DNA from: Mytilisepta virgata | Lineage: Eukaryota > Mollusca > Bivalvia > Mytilida > Mytilidae | Length of the DNA: 64,000 bases | NCBI GenBank assembly: GCA_028015205.1 | Contig: CM051521.1 | Coordinates: 96,262,513 to 96,326,512, forward strand | Direction of reading: 5' to 3' | Part shown: piece by piece, positions 1 through 11,700 of the stretch | Layout of the letters: each line of letters starts with the position of its first letter | Numbering within the stretch: the stretch's first letter is position 1 | Translations under genes and position numbers: made by a program | The notes under the pieces: generated by a model | The model's database searches: none | What the model saw: the letters and a program-made list of their open reading frames with translations, nothing else | Told to the model about the DNA's origin: nothing

Positions 1-535
1 TGACCTTTGCATGGAAACGACGACTTGAACTGCCTTTTTTCAATTTTTTAGAACCATAACTCCTGAACGGTGAAAGTGAAAATCGTCAATATCGGAACGG
101 TGAAAGTGGAAAGTGGAAATCGTCAATATCGAACTTGACCTCCATTTTGTCATCAGTAACAACATATTAAAATTTGAAAAGCTTTGGTTGAACAGTTCAT
201 AAGTTATCACACCACTGGGAAAGCCATTTTTCAATCTTTCAAGAACCATAACTCCTGAACGGTGAAAGTGAAAATCGTCAATATCAAACTTGACCTCCAT
301 TTTGTCATCAGTAACAACATATTAAAATTTGAAAAGCTTTGGTTGAACAGTTCATAAGTTATCACACGGACACCACTGGAAAAACCATTTTTCAATCTTT
401 CAAGAACCATAACTCTTGAACGGTGAAAGTGAAAATCGTCAATATCGAACTTGACCTCCATTTTGTCATCAGTAACAACATATTAAAATTTGAAAAGCTT
501 TGGTTGAACAGTTCATAAGTTATTTCATGGACACT
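1..535. repeat. Tandem repeat array, about 160-190 bp unit
   Basis: Three and a half diverged units. The marker GAACCATAACTCCTGAACGG recurs at 51, 243 and 404, each followed by a stretch ending TCATAAGTTAT. The first unit carries an extra roughly 40-bp internal duplication. The array starts before position 1. The short open frames read across it are repeat artefacts. Confidence 0.9.
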
Positions 536-830
536 GGTTGGCAGCCGCCCGCCCGTCCGCCCACCCGGCCGCGCGCCCGCCGTACCAAATTAATAACCTA
601 TATTTTCCTATGAAAATCCGGTTAAAAAGTATCACGTGACACTGCATTTTGACCTAATGACCCCAAAATCAATGAGTTATGCCATCCCGATAGAGGCATA
701 CTTCATCGAACTTTGGTTTCCATAGAACCAATACTTCTTAAGTTGCCATCCAGAATTAATGGACAGACAGATGGACAAAGTGACGACTACATGCTCTTCG
801 TCAAAACATTTTGCAGGAGCATAAAAAATT
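536..830. repeat. GC-rich tract and tail of the preceding repeat family
   Basis: 539-583 is a CCGCCCG-type low-complexity tract in an otherwise AT-rich region. It is followed by unique-looking sequence that ends in a GGACAGACAGATGG tract near 760. The same architecture (tandem units, then a GAC/CGG-type simple tract, then a short tail) recurs in other families of this window. Confidence 0.55.
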
Positions 831-1499
831 ATTTATGTTAAAATACTTCAGTCTTATCACAAAATGTGTTATCTTGAGAAAATTGTTTTTGAGGTGTTCT
901 ATGTGAAATACATGTACAAACAAATCTATATCTAAAACCTGAATACTACTGATAAGTAATACATTTGTACTAAGTAACGATTTTTTAGTCCAGTTTAAAA
1001 AGATGAAATTCTGCTACTCTAGGCCATCATTAACTTTGAATTTTGTTTCTAATACTAGATCTGCTTTCCTTACATTACCCAATTGATTTTAATATGTGGA
1101 TGTTTCAATTAACTGATCTGTATGACCATGAAGCATTTTAAAGGCATTAAGATGATGTTGTTAAAACATTTTATCTAAAATTCTATTAACTGAGTGAAAC
1201 AAATTTTTCTAATTGCAAATGACTTTCCATCTCAAATAAAGACATCATGAGACTTGATTCTTATAGGTTCTGACAATTTCTAATAAAAGATCTAGGATGT
1301 CTACCACAAGTATAATAATCCAGTTTCCCTGAGTTGAGCAGAACAGGGGAAAGAGATTTCTCACACACAGTACATGTGGAACATATATATACACATGTAT
1401 ATCCAAATCTTTCATCTGGATAGAGGTGAAAAGATATCTTTTCAACAAGAGTGGCAGCACTAAATGGAAACAGAACAAAAATTATCTGATAATCAAGAT

Positions 1500-2960
1500 T
1501 GTAATAAATGCATTAAAAGAAATAGTTATGGTCAGGTGACATATGTCTGAAAAAAACTGATGCATGTGACTCATGCATAAAATTGTGTCCAAGGTCTCAG
1601 ACTGGTATGTACCCACAGAAAAGTATCTATGGACCAAAAATGATGGATCTACATGTATATTATATTTGAGAAATGTACTTGTGAAAATGTGACTAGAGCC
1701 ACTCAAGTGTGAAACTGAGGTCAAGGTCAGGTTTAATATGGTTGATATAGGTATTACAGTTATAGAGAAATAGACTTAATCATTAAAATGTAACAGTCAC
1801 TCAAATGTGAAATTCAGGTCATGGTTTCAGACAGACTTGTACCAACCAAGATACATCTATAGATTAAATATGGTTGGGCTACATATTACAGTTGCTGATA
1901 AATAGACTTAATAGCAAAAATGTGATGCAAGTCATGAAATTCATGTCAAGGTCTGGTGACAAGTGTCAAACTGGCAAGTACCCAACAAGAACTATCTATA
2001 GACGAAATATAACGAGTCTAGGTATTATAAATGCTGAGCAATGGAGCTAATAGATTAATATGGTGCAAGTCGTTCAAGCATAAAATTCAGATCAAGATCA
2101 GATGACAGGTGTCAGACTGGCATGTACCCCAAAAAAACTATCTACATGTATAGACAAAATATGATGGTTCTAGGTATTGTAGATGCTGAGAAATGGACTT
2201 TAATCTTGAAAATTTAACACAAGTCATTCAAGCATGAAACTGAGTCAAGGTCAGTTGACAGATGCCAAACTGGCATACACTTAAATGCGCTCGAGCTTAG
2301 CAAAAGGATGTTCATCACAATAATATGACAAAACTGTTTGCAAGGAACAAGAAATGGAACAGTCATTTTCATTGGTCGATTCAACCATTTGACCTCAAAT
2401 AAACTATCAAGCCCCACCAAATAACACCATGTATTATAATGGGATTTTGAACACGTTTACTTTGTTTCTTTTTTCATTGTTTGATATCTCTGTGTCCCAA
2501 ATAAAGTATTAGAGCTTTTTAAATAATTAAATAAAAAATATTATATATTAACAAATTCTAAAGTAGGAATGTGTATATTTTGTGCACAATACTGTTTGTG
2601 TAAAAATATCTTCATACACAGTGTTCTTGGGTGGGGCTTGATTGTTTATTTGAGGACCAATGAAAATGACCATTCCATTTCTTACTCATCGCAAACAGTT
2701 TTGTCATATTATTGTGTCCAACATCCTTTCCCTAAGCTCGAGCGCATTTAAGTGTATATCCACCAAAAACTATCTATTGGCAAATTATGGTGGGCTTAGG
2801 TATAACATATGTATATGTACATAATCACAAAAATGTGCAAACCATGAAATTGAGGTCATGTCCGGAGGAAGGTCACGGTCGGATACATTTCTGAAAGAGG
2901 AACTCCTAAGGACCAATGATCGGAAGTCTGGCTCTAATATGTCAAGTGGTTTCAGACAAG
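1500..2960. repeat. Diverged tandem array, about 160-bp unit, block 1
   Basis: Repeated phrases such as GTCACTCAAG, CATGAAATTGAGGTCAAGGTC, GTCAGACTGGCATGTACCC and ACTATCTATAGACCAAATATG recur roughly every 160 bp. The same family forms block 2 (22310-22990) and block 3 (26690-28500), all in the same orientation. A palindromic element (2278-2754) interrupts this block. 831-1500 shows nothing recognisable. Confidence 0.8.
2278..2754. mobile_element. Palindromic TA-flanked MITE (Tc1/mariner-like ends)
   Basis: The first 22 bases (CACTTAAATGCGCTCGAGCTTA) recur exactly as the inverted terminal sequence on the right. The inverted similarity extends about 145 bp into each side, with a roughly 200-bp centre. 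TA flanks both ends (2276-2277 and 2755-2756). No transposase is present. Assignment to the Tc1/mariner group rests only on the TA duplication. Confidence 0.75.
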
Positions 2961-3563
2961 AAGATTTTTCAATGAATTTTCCTATAGGGCCCTATGTTAA
3001 ACTAAGTTACGCTGGATGCCGTCTTTAAAGGGCAAAAACTTCTATAAGGGGTCAATCAATGATTTTGGTCATGTTGACTTATTTGTAGATCTTACTTTGT
3101 TGAACATTTTTGCTGTTTACAATTTGTCTATCTATAATAATATTCAAGATAATTTCCTTAAAATTAACAATTCAGGGGCAATAACCCAACAAAGGGTTGA
3201 GCGATTCGTCTGAAAATTTCATGACAGGTAGATCTTGACCTGATGAACATTTTTACCCCATGCCAGTTTTGCTCTAATTGCTTTAGTTTTTGAGATATAA
3301 GACAAAAACTGCAGTTTACCCCTATGTTCTATTTTTAGCCATGTCAGCCATGTTGGTTGGCAGGCGGGGTCATCGGACACATTTTTTAAACTAGATACCC
3401 TAATGATGCTTGTGGCCAAGTTTGGTTCAATTTGGCCCAGTAGTTTCAGAGGAGAAGATTTTTGTAAAAGTTAACGGACGACGGACGACGACGGACGACG
3501 ACAGACGACGGACGCCAAGTGATGAGAAAAGCTCACATGACCCTTTGGGTCAGGTGAGCTAAA
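2850..3563 (+). repeat. CTCACCTG-family mussel repeat, copy 1
   Basis: Contains the family phrases CCTATAGGGCCCTATGTTAA, TAGTTTCAGAGGAGAAGATT and CCATGTTGGTTGG, then a GACGGACGACG tract (3475-3515). It ends in the hairpin 3530-3560 and GTGAGCTAAAA. The 5' end is diverged and its limit is approximate. The short open frames inside are not genes. Confidence 0.8.
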
Positions 3564-3827
3564 AATGGACTTAATCACAAAAATGCGACACAAATTTTAT
3601 AAAGTCAATGGACCAAAGATCTTAAATGTAGGTATTATGTGTGCAAAGTTATTAAGGTTTTCAAAAAGTTAATGTTGCAGCTACCAACCTCTTGATATAA
3701 CTTCTTGATAACAGTCTGTTCATCTACTTTCAATAGCCTGCCAGAGGATGGCCATATCATTTATGAATATATATTTTTAAATCATCCAATAGGAGCTGCA
3801 GAAAATGCAAGTTTTGTTTGTTTGGGG

Positions 3828-3845
3828 TTTTTTTTTTTTTTTTTT

Positions 3846-3876
<31 letters not shown>

Positions 3877-3877
3877 G
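3828..3877 (+). repeat. Homopolymer junction: 28 T then 22 G
   Basis: An uninterrupted T28 run (3828-3855) is followed directly by a G22 run (3856-3877). Exact lengths in an assembly may be unreliable. The G run could form quadruplex structure. A glycine/phenylalanine-rich open frame across it is an artefact. Confidence 0.9.
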
Positions 3878-5675
3878 CAGGGAGGTTGGTTGGCTAAGTT
3901 TCATTAGCAGTTTACATCACAATGACTAACACATTCTAATGGCTTGTAAAATGCTGGTGAAAGACAAATGTTCTTTTTTGGAAACTCTGTTAACTCTCCA
4001 CTTTGATTACTGTAATTCTAGAAAAAGGTGGCAATTTTATGCAAATTCTGTAGAAACTAGCTAGAAATCATTGAAAATGTTGTGCTTGACACTCTAACAT
4101 GCGTGTGTAATGTCTACAATCCATTGATAAATTATCAAAATCTACAACTGATTCATTGAACATTAACAGGGATTATGTAATCAGTCATTTTTATATTCAT
4201 GAATTATTGAAATCAATTTGTGGTCAGAGCAAGCAGACGGTAGAACATTCAGAACAATTTACTGTCAGCTACAATCACAATATTTGTCGACAAATTTGTG
4301 TCTGACTTATATAATTACAAATTCTGGTGTTTTTATTCCAGAAAGATCTGAAGTGAATTATGAAACCCATACTTAATGTGACTTTTATTAAAGAGATTCA
4401 GGAGACAATAATATCATAAATTCCTGCCTGCATGATGTAAATTTCCACTGTTTTATAAAATGCTTGATCTTCATATAACCAGGGTTAGAAAATAAAATCA
4501 ATTAATGCTTAATTATTACTTTCATTTCATTCATTTCTCTCAGATAACCAAAAAAATCAATCTTTTCCAAGAAAATCTAAATTTACCAAAAATATCCCCA
4601 TCAGTTTGCTTTATTATTTAATAAAGCTATGGTACACAAAACTTAGTCAACCCAGACAATGGTAAAGCATACTTCAATTTCTATGATCCATGTATGCCAT
4701 TAGGGCAGCAATTCTTAATTTGCATATCAAATAACCAGTAGGAGTTGTCTCCCATTTTATTTTTTGAATTTATCTTCATAATTTAATTTCTCTACTTTTT
4801 TTATCCTTTGCTTAGACTTAATGCAGTTTGGAGAGCATTAAATTTCTGACTTTTCCGCTTAAGTAGCTATTCATATGAGAAACGACTCATCCAGAACATT
4901 CAACTACAGGTGAATCTCAATATGTGTGAATAGTTAATGGACATGAAACTTTTTCACACTGCAGTTCTTTCTATACAATCTGAGTTCATTTCCAACAAGG
5001 TCATCACCTTTAGTGGACTATTGCATTTATAATATGGGTACTTTAATAATGTCAAAATAAAGTGATTATAACATCTGCAACTCTTTCAATCTTAATAAAA
5101 AATATGAAAACATCTTACATTATTTGCTTCAGTTTAGCATGTTGTTAACAATACGTTTAAATCCTCTACTTTCAGATCAAAAAAAAAATTAAAATTGTAC
5201 TACCGGTATTTACCAAATAAAAACAAATTCTCTATTAATCTAGAAGCTGCAGTCTATTATCTTATGTCTAGATACATGTGATCGCTAATGGCAGCTCAAC
5301 CCACAGAGCAGACTATAGTGGTTAACACAGAAGACTAAATTATCCGACCCTAAACATTCATCCACCCTTTTCCAGTGACAGTCAAAATCGGTTCCCCTTT
5401 ATGTCCCACCCCCCACCTATTTCGATTGTTTGATAAATTGTTGAACTGGTTCTCATCCTGAAGAAACATGGAATATTTGCCACTGGATGTTCAGCAAACA
5501 ATCTAATCTACATGTAATGTCATTTCGCTTATACAAAAAATTTACTGATTTTCAGTTTTCTGTTTTTCCAAGATAATTACATGAATATTACAGTTTCCTA
5601 GCTTTCAGATCTGATTACTTACACAGTACAATTTTACTTACAATGAATTACAACAAAGATGGAGACATGACTTAC
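3878..5675. other. CaMKII intron downstream of exon 6b, no recognised feature
   Basis: AT-rich sequence with no exon, long open frame or clear repeat. I looked on the minus strand for the expected next CaMKII exon (PENLLL and LADFGLA motifs) and did not find it. Confidence 0.6.
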
Positions 5676-5748
5676 CTTTAAATCTCTGTGAACTATTCCA
5701 TGTTCATGACAATAGTTAACACTCTCTAAAATTTGCTGCATGCAGTGA
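5676..5748 (-). CDS. CAMK2: CaMKII alternative exon 6b (catalytic loop version B)
   Basis: 73-nt exon, TTTCAG acceptor, strong GTAAGT donor. It encodes residues 113-137: [15 protein letters not shown], then [13 protein letters not shown] with D135 is intact. It is closer than 6a to the usual CaMKII sequence near the catalytic loop because it keeps G130. It has the same length and phases as 6a (starts in phase 2, ends in phase 0). Using both exons adds 73 nt and breaks the frame, so they should be spliced mutually exclusively. The next exon (expected to start PENLLL) was not found to the left and is probably outside the window. Confidence 0.92.
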
Positions 5749-8700
5749 CTGAAATAACAAGGTACCAGAAATGACGCACTACAATGTTACGATGGCAGAA
5801 AGAGGCCATGCGGCCTATACTATCTCCAGCGTCAACATCACCTATGCTATTACTCATTTCATTTAACATTTCACCAATAAACTTTTGTAAGAATCTGCTA
5901 CATTTTTAAATTTCAGTAATGGCTCTAAAACAGGTTGTTCATGTATCAAATACAGACCATTGTTTTAAATAGAATAAAAATAAAATGAGCAGTAACATTT
6001 GGTGATGATATATACACTAGGTTAAGGCACATTCATTAGTTAATTTGTCATATGATTTCTTAATCCCTATTGATTCAGCAGAAAATTACATACTCAGAAT
6101 ATTTTGTTTTGAAATCAAAGATTTTTTTACAGAAAACTTCAAATTCTGTTGTTAAGTAAGAAAGTACTAAGAAAGTTGTCATTAGTTATAGAAACAAAGT
6201 GTTCTAAGACTGTATGATACTATTCAAGTGCATTTTTTTACAAAAAAAGTTACTTTTTTCTATCGAATTAACTATGTTCAGTGTTAGACCATAGATAAAT
6301 TGCTATTAGAAAACAAGCAAAATCTAAAATAGCATCTTTCATTCCAATCTCCACTCATGCTAGCAATTTTAGCTGATGGTAAAAATGCAAAAATGTAGCA
6401 CAGTCTAATTGAAAGCTAGCACATAAAATTTTAATACCTTCCAAATTATATTTCAATCTTCCTAAAAACCCAATTATACATTTTTACTCTACATACAAAA
6501 GGTTAAATTTCTTTCCAATGTATTGTATTTTCAGTTAATTTACAATAAAAACCCATTATTATCACACAAAAGTAGAGAAAATTTCCTAATTCAATAATAT
6601 CATTAATTCATGATTACATAAAACTGACTAAATCATTGTATTTTCTGAAGTCCAATGGCTCACTAACATTGATTTAATTGTAAATAGTTCCTATATAATA
6701 GAAAAACTATGTCAACACGAATCCATCAATACTATCTAGGTTGTGTTTAGAGGAAATATATCCCATGTTAACTAGATATCCAATCTCTCATTAAACATAT
6801 TGATAGAAATGTTTACTCTTAATAATATTAAAATCATGTTTAATCATGCTTTTGTGAAATGGATGACAATTTTTGTCAATCTTTAACAAATCGTCGTTTT
6901 CCATGCAGATAAGATAACAGACTTAAATTCAATGAAAATCATTGGAATTATTCTTTTAAAGGCCTACTTACAAACCACTGTAATTTTAACACCTCCCAAA
7001 AAAGGGAATTAATGTCAAATTTAAAACTCAATTTAAAAGAACTAAAATATCATAATTTAAAAAGTTTTCCTGTATTTTTCCTACAAAATTTAATCTTAAA
7101 AGCATATTCATTAAAAGAAATGCATTTAAAAATAAAAAAGATTAGATTTTCTTGAATACACGCTCCTGATATCTACAGCATTAAGAAATCATATGACGTC
7201 AATAGAACCCGCCAGCAGGGGCATGCAACAAGGAGACGGCTAGCCAACCCACCTTTAAATCTCGGTGTATAACATAATTTTGGTGACAATGGTTAACACC
7301 TTCTAAGATTTGTTGAATGCAGTGACTGAAACAATCAAGTGATATTTTAAAATAGACATGTTTCTCATATAAATAAAATTTGAGTCAGTACACCAATTAG
7401 TTTTAACGGTCAGTACTTATATACCAAAAAACTTTAACAGTCAGTAATTACATACAAATCAATCTAGACAGTCAGTACTTATATATCAATCAATCTTAAA
7501 AGTCATTACATATATCAATCAATCAATCAATCTTAATAGTCACTACTTATATATATCAATCAATCTTAACAGTCAGTACTTACTTATCAATCAATCTTAA
7601 CAGTCAGTACTTACATCGAAATCAATCTAGGGAGTCAGTACTTATATATCAATCAATCTAAATAGTCAGTACTTATATATCAATCAATTTTAACAGTCAG
7701 TACTTATATATCAATCAATTTTAACAGTCAGTACTTACATACCAATTGATTTTAACAGTATACAGTTAGTCACTGGGTCCGAGGACAACAGCTGTTTTGT
7801 TTGACCCCAGGACTGACGTGTTCAGTCTGTTGCCCGAAGCCATAGCTGTTGTCCAAGGAACCAGCTGCAGTCATTAACTGTTTTGTTATACCTTATAATT
7901 TCCAATGCCTTAATTTTTTAAAAATTTTTTTATTATAGTTTTACTGGTTAATCATTTTTGGTATTTATGCTTTCAGTTTCACTAAAATGTTATCCATTTT
8001 TGTCTTCCTACAGATCGGCCAACCTGCTTCTAGTCACCATTTTTACAATTTTTATGCATAAGCAGACGATAGTGATCTGTATGTGGATCTGCTATTTATA
8101 GTAACCAAACAAAATAAGGCAAACGATCAACAGATCAGACCAGGTCTAACAGTTCAAAATTGTTGATGGCCAACAGCTCAGGAATTTGATGGTTCTGAGC
8201 AATTTATCAAAAAAGTCAAAATGTTGATTATAAATTCTATTAAATTTATATAGAAAAAAATCAAAACATACAAACAGTACTTATATACCAAACAATCTTA
8301 ACAGTCAGAACTTATATATCAATCAGTACATGTGCATGTGTTTAGACTATGATTGTTAAGTGTTTATTATAATCTGACTATTGGAAAATCTTCTAAACTT
8401 TCAGGGAAATGAGATTAATAAAAGAATATTGTTTCAATGTCCCCCACCACATGGCACTTAATTTAACAGCACTGGAATTTGAACTTGATCTAAGATATCA
8501 TCAAAAATAAATGTAGGCACGAGAGTGCTTACAAGGCAATATTATCAAAATTTCAAAGTTCAAAGGGCATTAGCTTTGCCAAAAATCAGGTTACTGCACT
8601 CGAATTTGAACTTGATCTAGATACCATCAAAACACATCTTCCATATGAATTTAATCATAATTCACAAATAAATGTGGGCATGTGACCAGTTACAATAACT

Positions 8701-11700
8701 CTGAAGTGATGATTGATGTGTTTTATTTTGGTTTAAGCCATTATTTTCAAACAAAAAATACTATTCTTTTTAACATAGATTTTCCTTATTTTTTATATAA
8801 AAGTTTTGATTATAAGGTTAAAAAAGTATTTTATAAACATGAAATTCAGCTTTATTTTGTCATATCCTGTCCATTTTTTTCAATAAGTTTTATGGTACTA
8901 GCATTGAATGAATTTTAATTACCATAATAAAGCAAATCAAATGGGACATTTTACTGGAGGATAAAATTTTTAAAAATTTCTTAAAATTCAAGGGGTATAT
9001 CTCTAGAAAAGAATTGGCTCCAACCATATCATATCTTAATTCAGGTTTGACATTAGTGTGGAAATCTATGAAACACCTAAAGATCTACAATACCTGTAAT
9101 TAATGTGTCTGGTAATGCTGGAAGCTGTATGGTAAATAACAATAATGCTCTTCAAGTGAGCTGGTACTGATTCTATATTAAAACCCAATGTATTCCAAAA
9201 AATGGTACTACATAGAAAGAATATATATACAGTAAGGTATAATCTACTACATGTATTATATTTACCTTGCGTCTGCTTCACTATAAAATTCTCTAGCAAC
9301 TATATCTTCAAATAATTCACCACCAGTAACCCTGAAATTTTATACCATGGATATTGTACACAGATAAAGGTTGTTCCTTAAATGTATATATACTTAATAG
9401 TCAAAGATTTAAGAATGTTTAAAAACACAGAAAAATTTTTTTTCACTGTTTACCTTTGAGAATTGAACGGCTTTTCCTGTTCACTATTAAAATACAGAAT
9501 TGTGTCAAATAGTTACTTTCTGTTATCTGCCTATGTTCAGATGGTAGAAAAGTGAACTGCTTTGCAAAAGAACAGAACTTAGTATCTGGTACACTAGAGA
9601 ATTTTGCATTGATTGATTAGTCAGTTTGAATTCTTTAAGGATTATCTGTGAAAAAAAGTGGTTCACTCTATCTGAGACAAAATATGCAAACTTCTAAAAC
9701 AAAAATATAGACTCCATAGATACTGAATGTAAAGTTTCAGTTCATTTGGCTACATAAAACAGAAGGTTGACACAAGTTAGGACAAAGACTGTGCTGATCT
9801 TTAATGAAGATCAACTTATTGTCACATGACACTGTTGAATTCACATGATTTGAAGATGCTGATATTAATCCATAGTACAGAAGGTAAACAAGACTGAATC
9901 AGGTTTTGACATTTACAGTGAAATAGGAGAGTACAGGTTTTCCCATAAAATTCTATGTAATTACAGCTAGTCATTACATAATGACATTTAGGATATGTAA
10001 AGAGTAACTCAATACTGTAGAACAGGCTGATTGTTTTTTTTTTGCAAAAAGAAAAATTTCCACTCATTCTCTGCATTCTGTTAATTGAGGAAACAAAGGT
10101 AATCTAAACAAAAAGCTACCATTAGAAAGATCTGTATCTAGAAGTTAAATTTCAAAATATTTCCCAGAACTGTGCATATGTTTTATTTAAAAATATCCTG
10201 TCAAAGGTTTTTGGAAGAAATACTTCAAAAATCTGAATTAAGAGGGAGGTAGTACTATTCTTTCCTTTTTTTTTCTATTTCCTCAAATGTGTAATTATAT
10301 ACTAATGACATGATTCCTAAGTTCTAATCTCATAAAATCCTTAAAAGCATTTATTATAGTATTTATTAAAAGTAATATTATGCAATGATACAAAATATAC
10401 AATATTCCAATCTTAGACAATTTTCTGCAGATTTTACATTTTCAAATGACACTTTGTTCAAACTCTACTGAATTTCGGCAAAAATCAGGGAAGCAAAACG
10501 AAACATAAATTAGTTCTGTAATTCATCATTGTAGACTCACATACCAAAAAAACAGCTCAATATCTTAAGGCGTTTAGAAAAAAAAAGTCCAGAAAGGTGG
10601 TATTTTCACAGAATTTTCAAAGTGCAAAGCCTTTAATTTCAGCAAAAATCAGCAGAGTGTAAAAGGGTAAAGTTAATCTGTAACTCATCATGGTAGACTC
10701 ACATACCAAAAATCAGCACAATATCTGAAGGTGTTTAGAAATAAAGTCTGGAAAGGTATTATTTCATTAAATTAAGTCCAAAGCCCATAATTACAGCATA
10801 AAATCAGCGGAGTGGAACGAAATCTAAACTCGATACGTAACGTTAATTCATGAAATTTTCATATACCAAAAATCAGCTCAATATCTGAAGGCGTTTAGAA
10901 ATCAGAGGCTCCCAGAAGCCTGTATCGCTCACCTGATAGTGCATTGCTCACTAATTTCATACAAGATGATTTTTTAATGAATTTTCCATAGGGTCCCATG
11001 TTAAACTATGTTCGGCTGTGTCGGCCATCTCGGTTGACAGTCCAGGTCATCAGACATAATTCTGAAAGAGGACAATCTAACGACCATTGCTGCCAAGTTT
11101 TGTTCTAATTCGCTCAGTTGTTTCAGACAAGAAGATCATTTAATGAATTTTCCCATAGGGTCCTATGTTACATGTAAGCTTAGTTCAGTTGTGGCGGCCA
11201 TCTTTGTTGACATTCCGGGTCAACGGCATTCCAGGTCAACGGACACATTTCTGAGAGAGGACAATCTAGGAACCATTTTTGTCAAGTTTGGTTCCAATTG
11301 GCTGTGGTTTCAGACAAGATTTTTTAAATGAATATTCCCACAGGGTCCCATGTAAAACTAAGTTCGGCTGTGGTGGCCAGCTTGGTTGACATTCTAGGTC
11401 ATGGGACATAATTATGAAAGAGGACAATCTAAGGACCACTGCTGCTAAGTTTGGTTGCAATTGGCTCAGTAGTTTCAGACAAGAAGATTTTTAAATGAAT
11501 TTTCCATAGGATCCTATGTTAAACTAAGTTCAGCTGTGTTGGCGATCTTGGTCTGAGGTCGGGGCCATCACACACATTTTTGAAAGAGGACCACCTCATG
11601 ACCATTCCACCACAGAATGGTTCTAATTGGGCAATTAGTTTCAAACAGGAAGATTTTTATGTGAATTTCCCATAGGGTCGTATGTTAAACTAACTTCCGC

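Noticed and set aside
3705..3929. Open frame with poly-Phe and poly-Gly
   Set aside because: Produced by the T28-G22 homopolymer.
1..5675. CaMKII exon 7 (PENLLL and DFG region)
   Set aside because: Searched on the minus strand by motif; nothing matched, so it is presumed outside the window.
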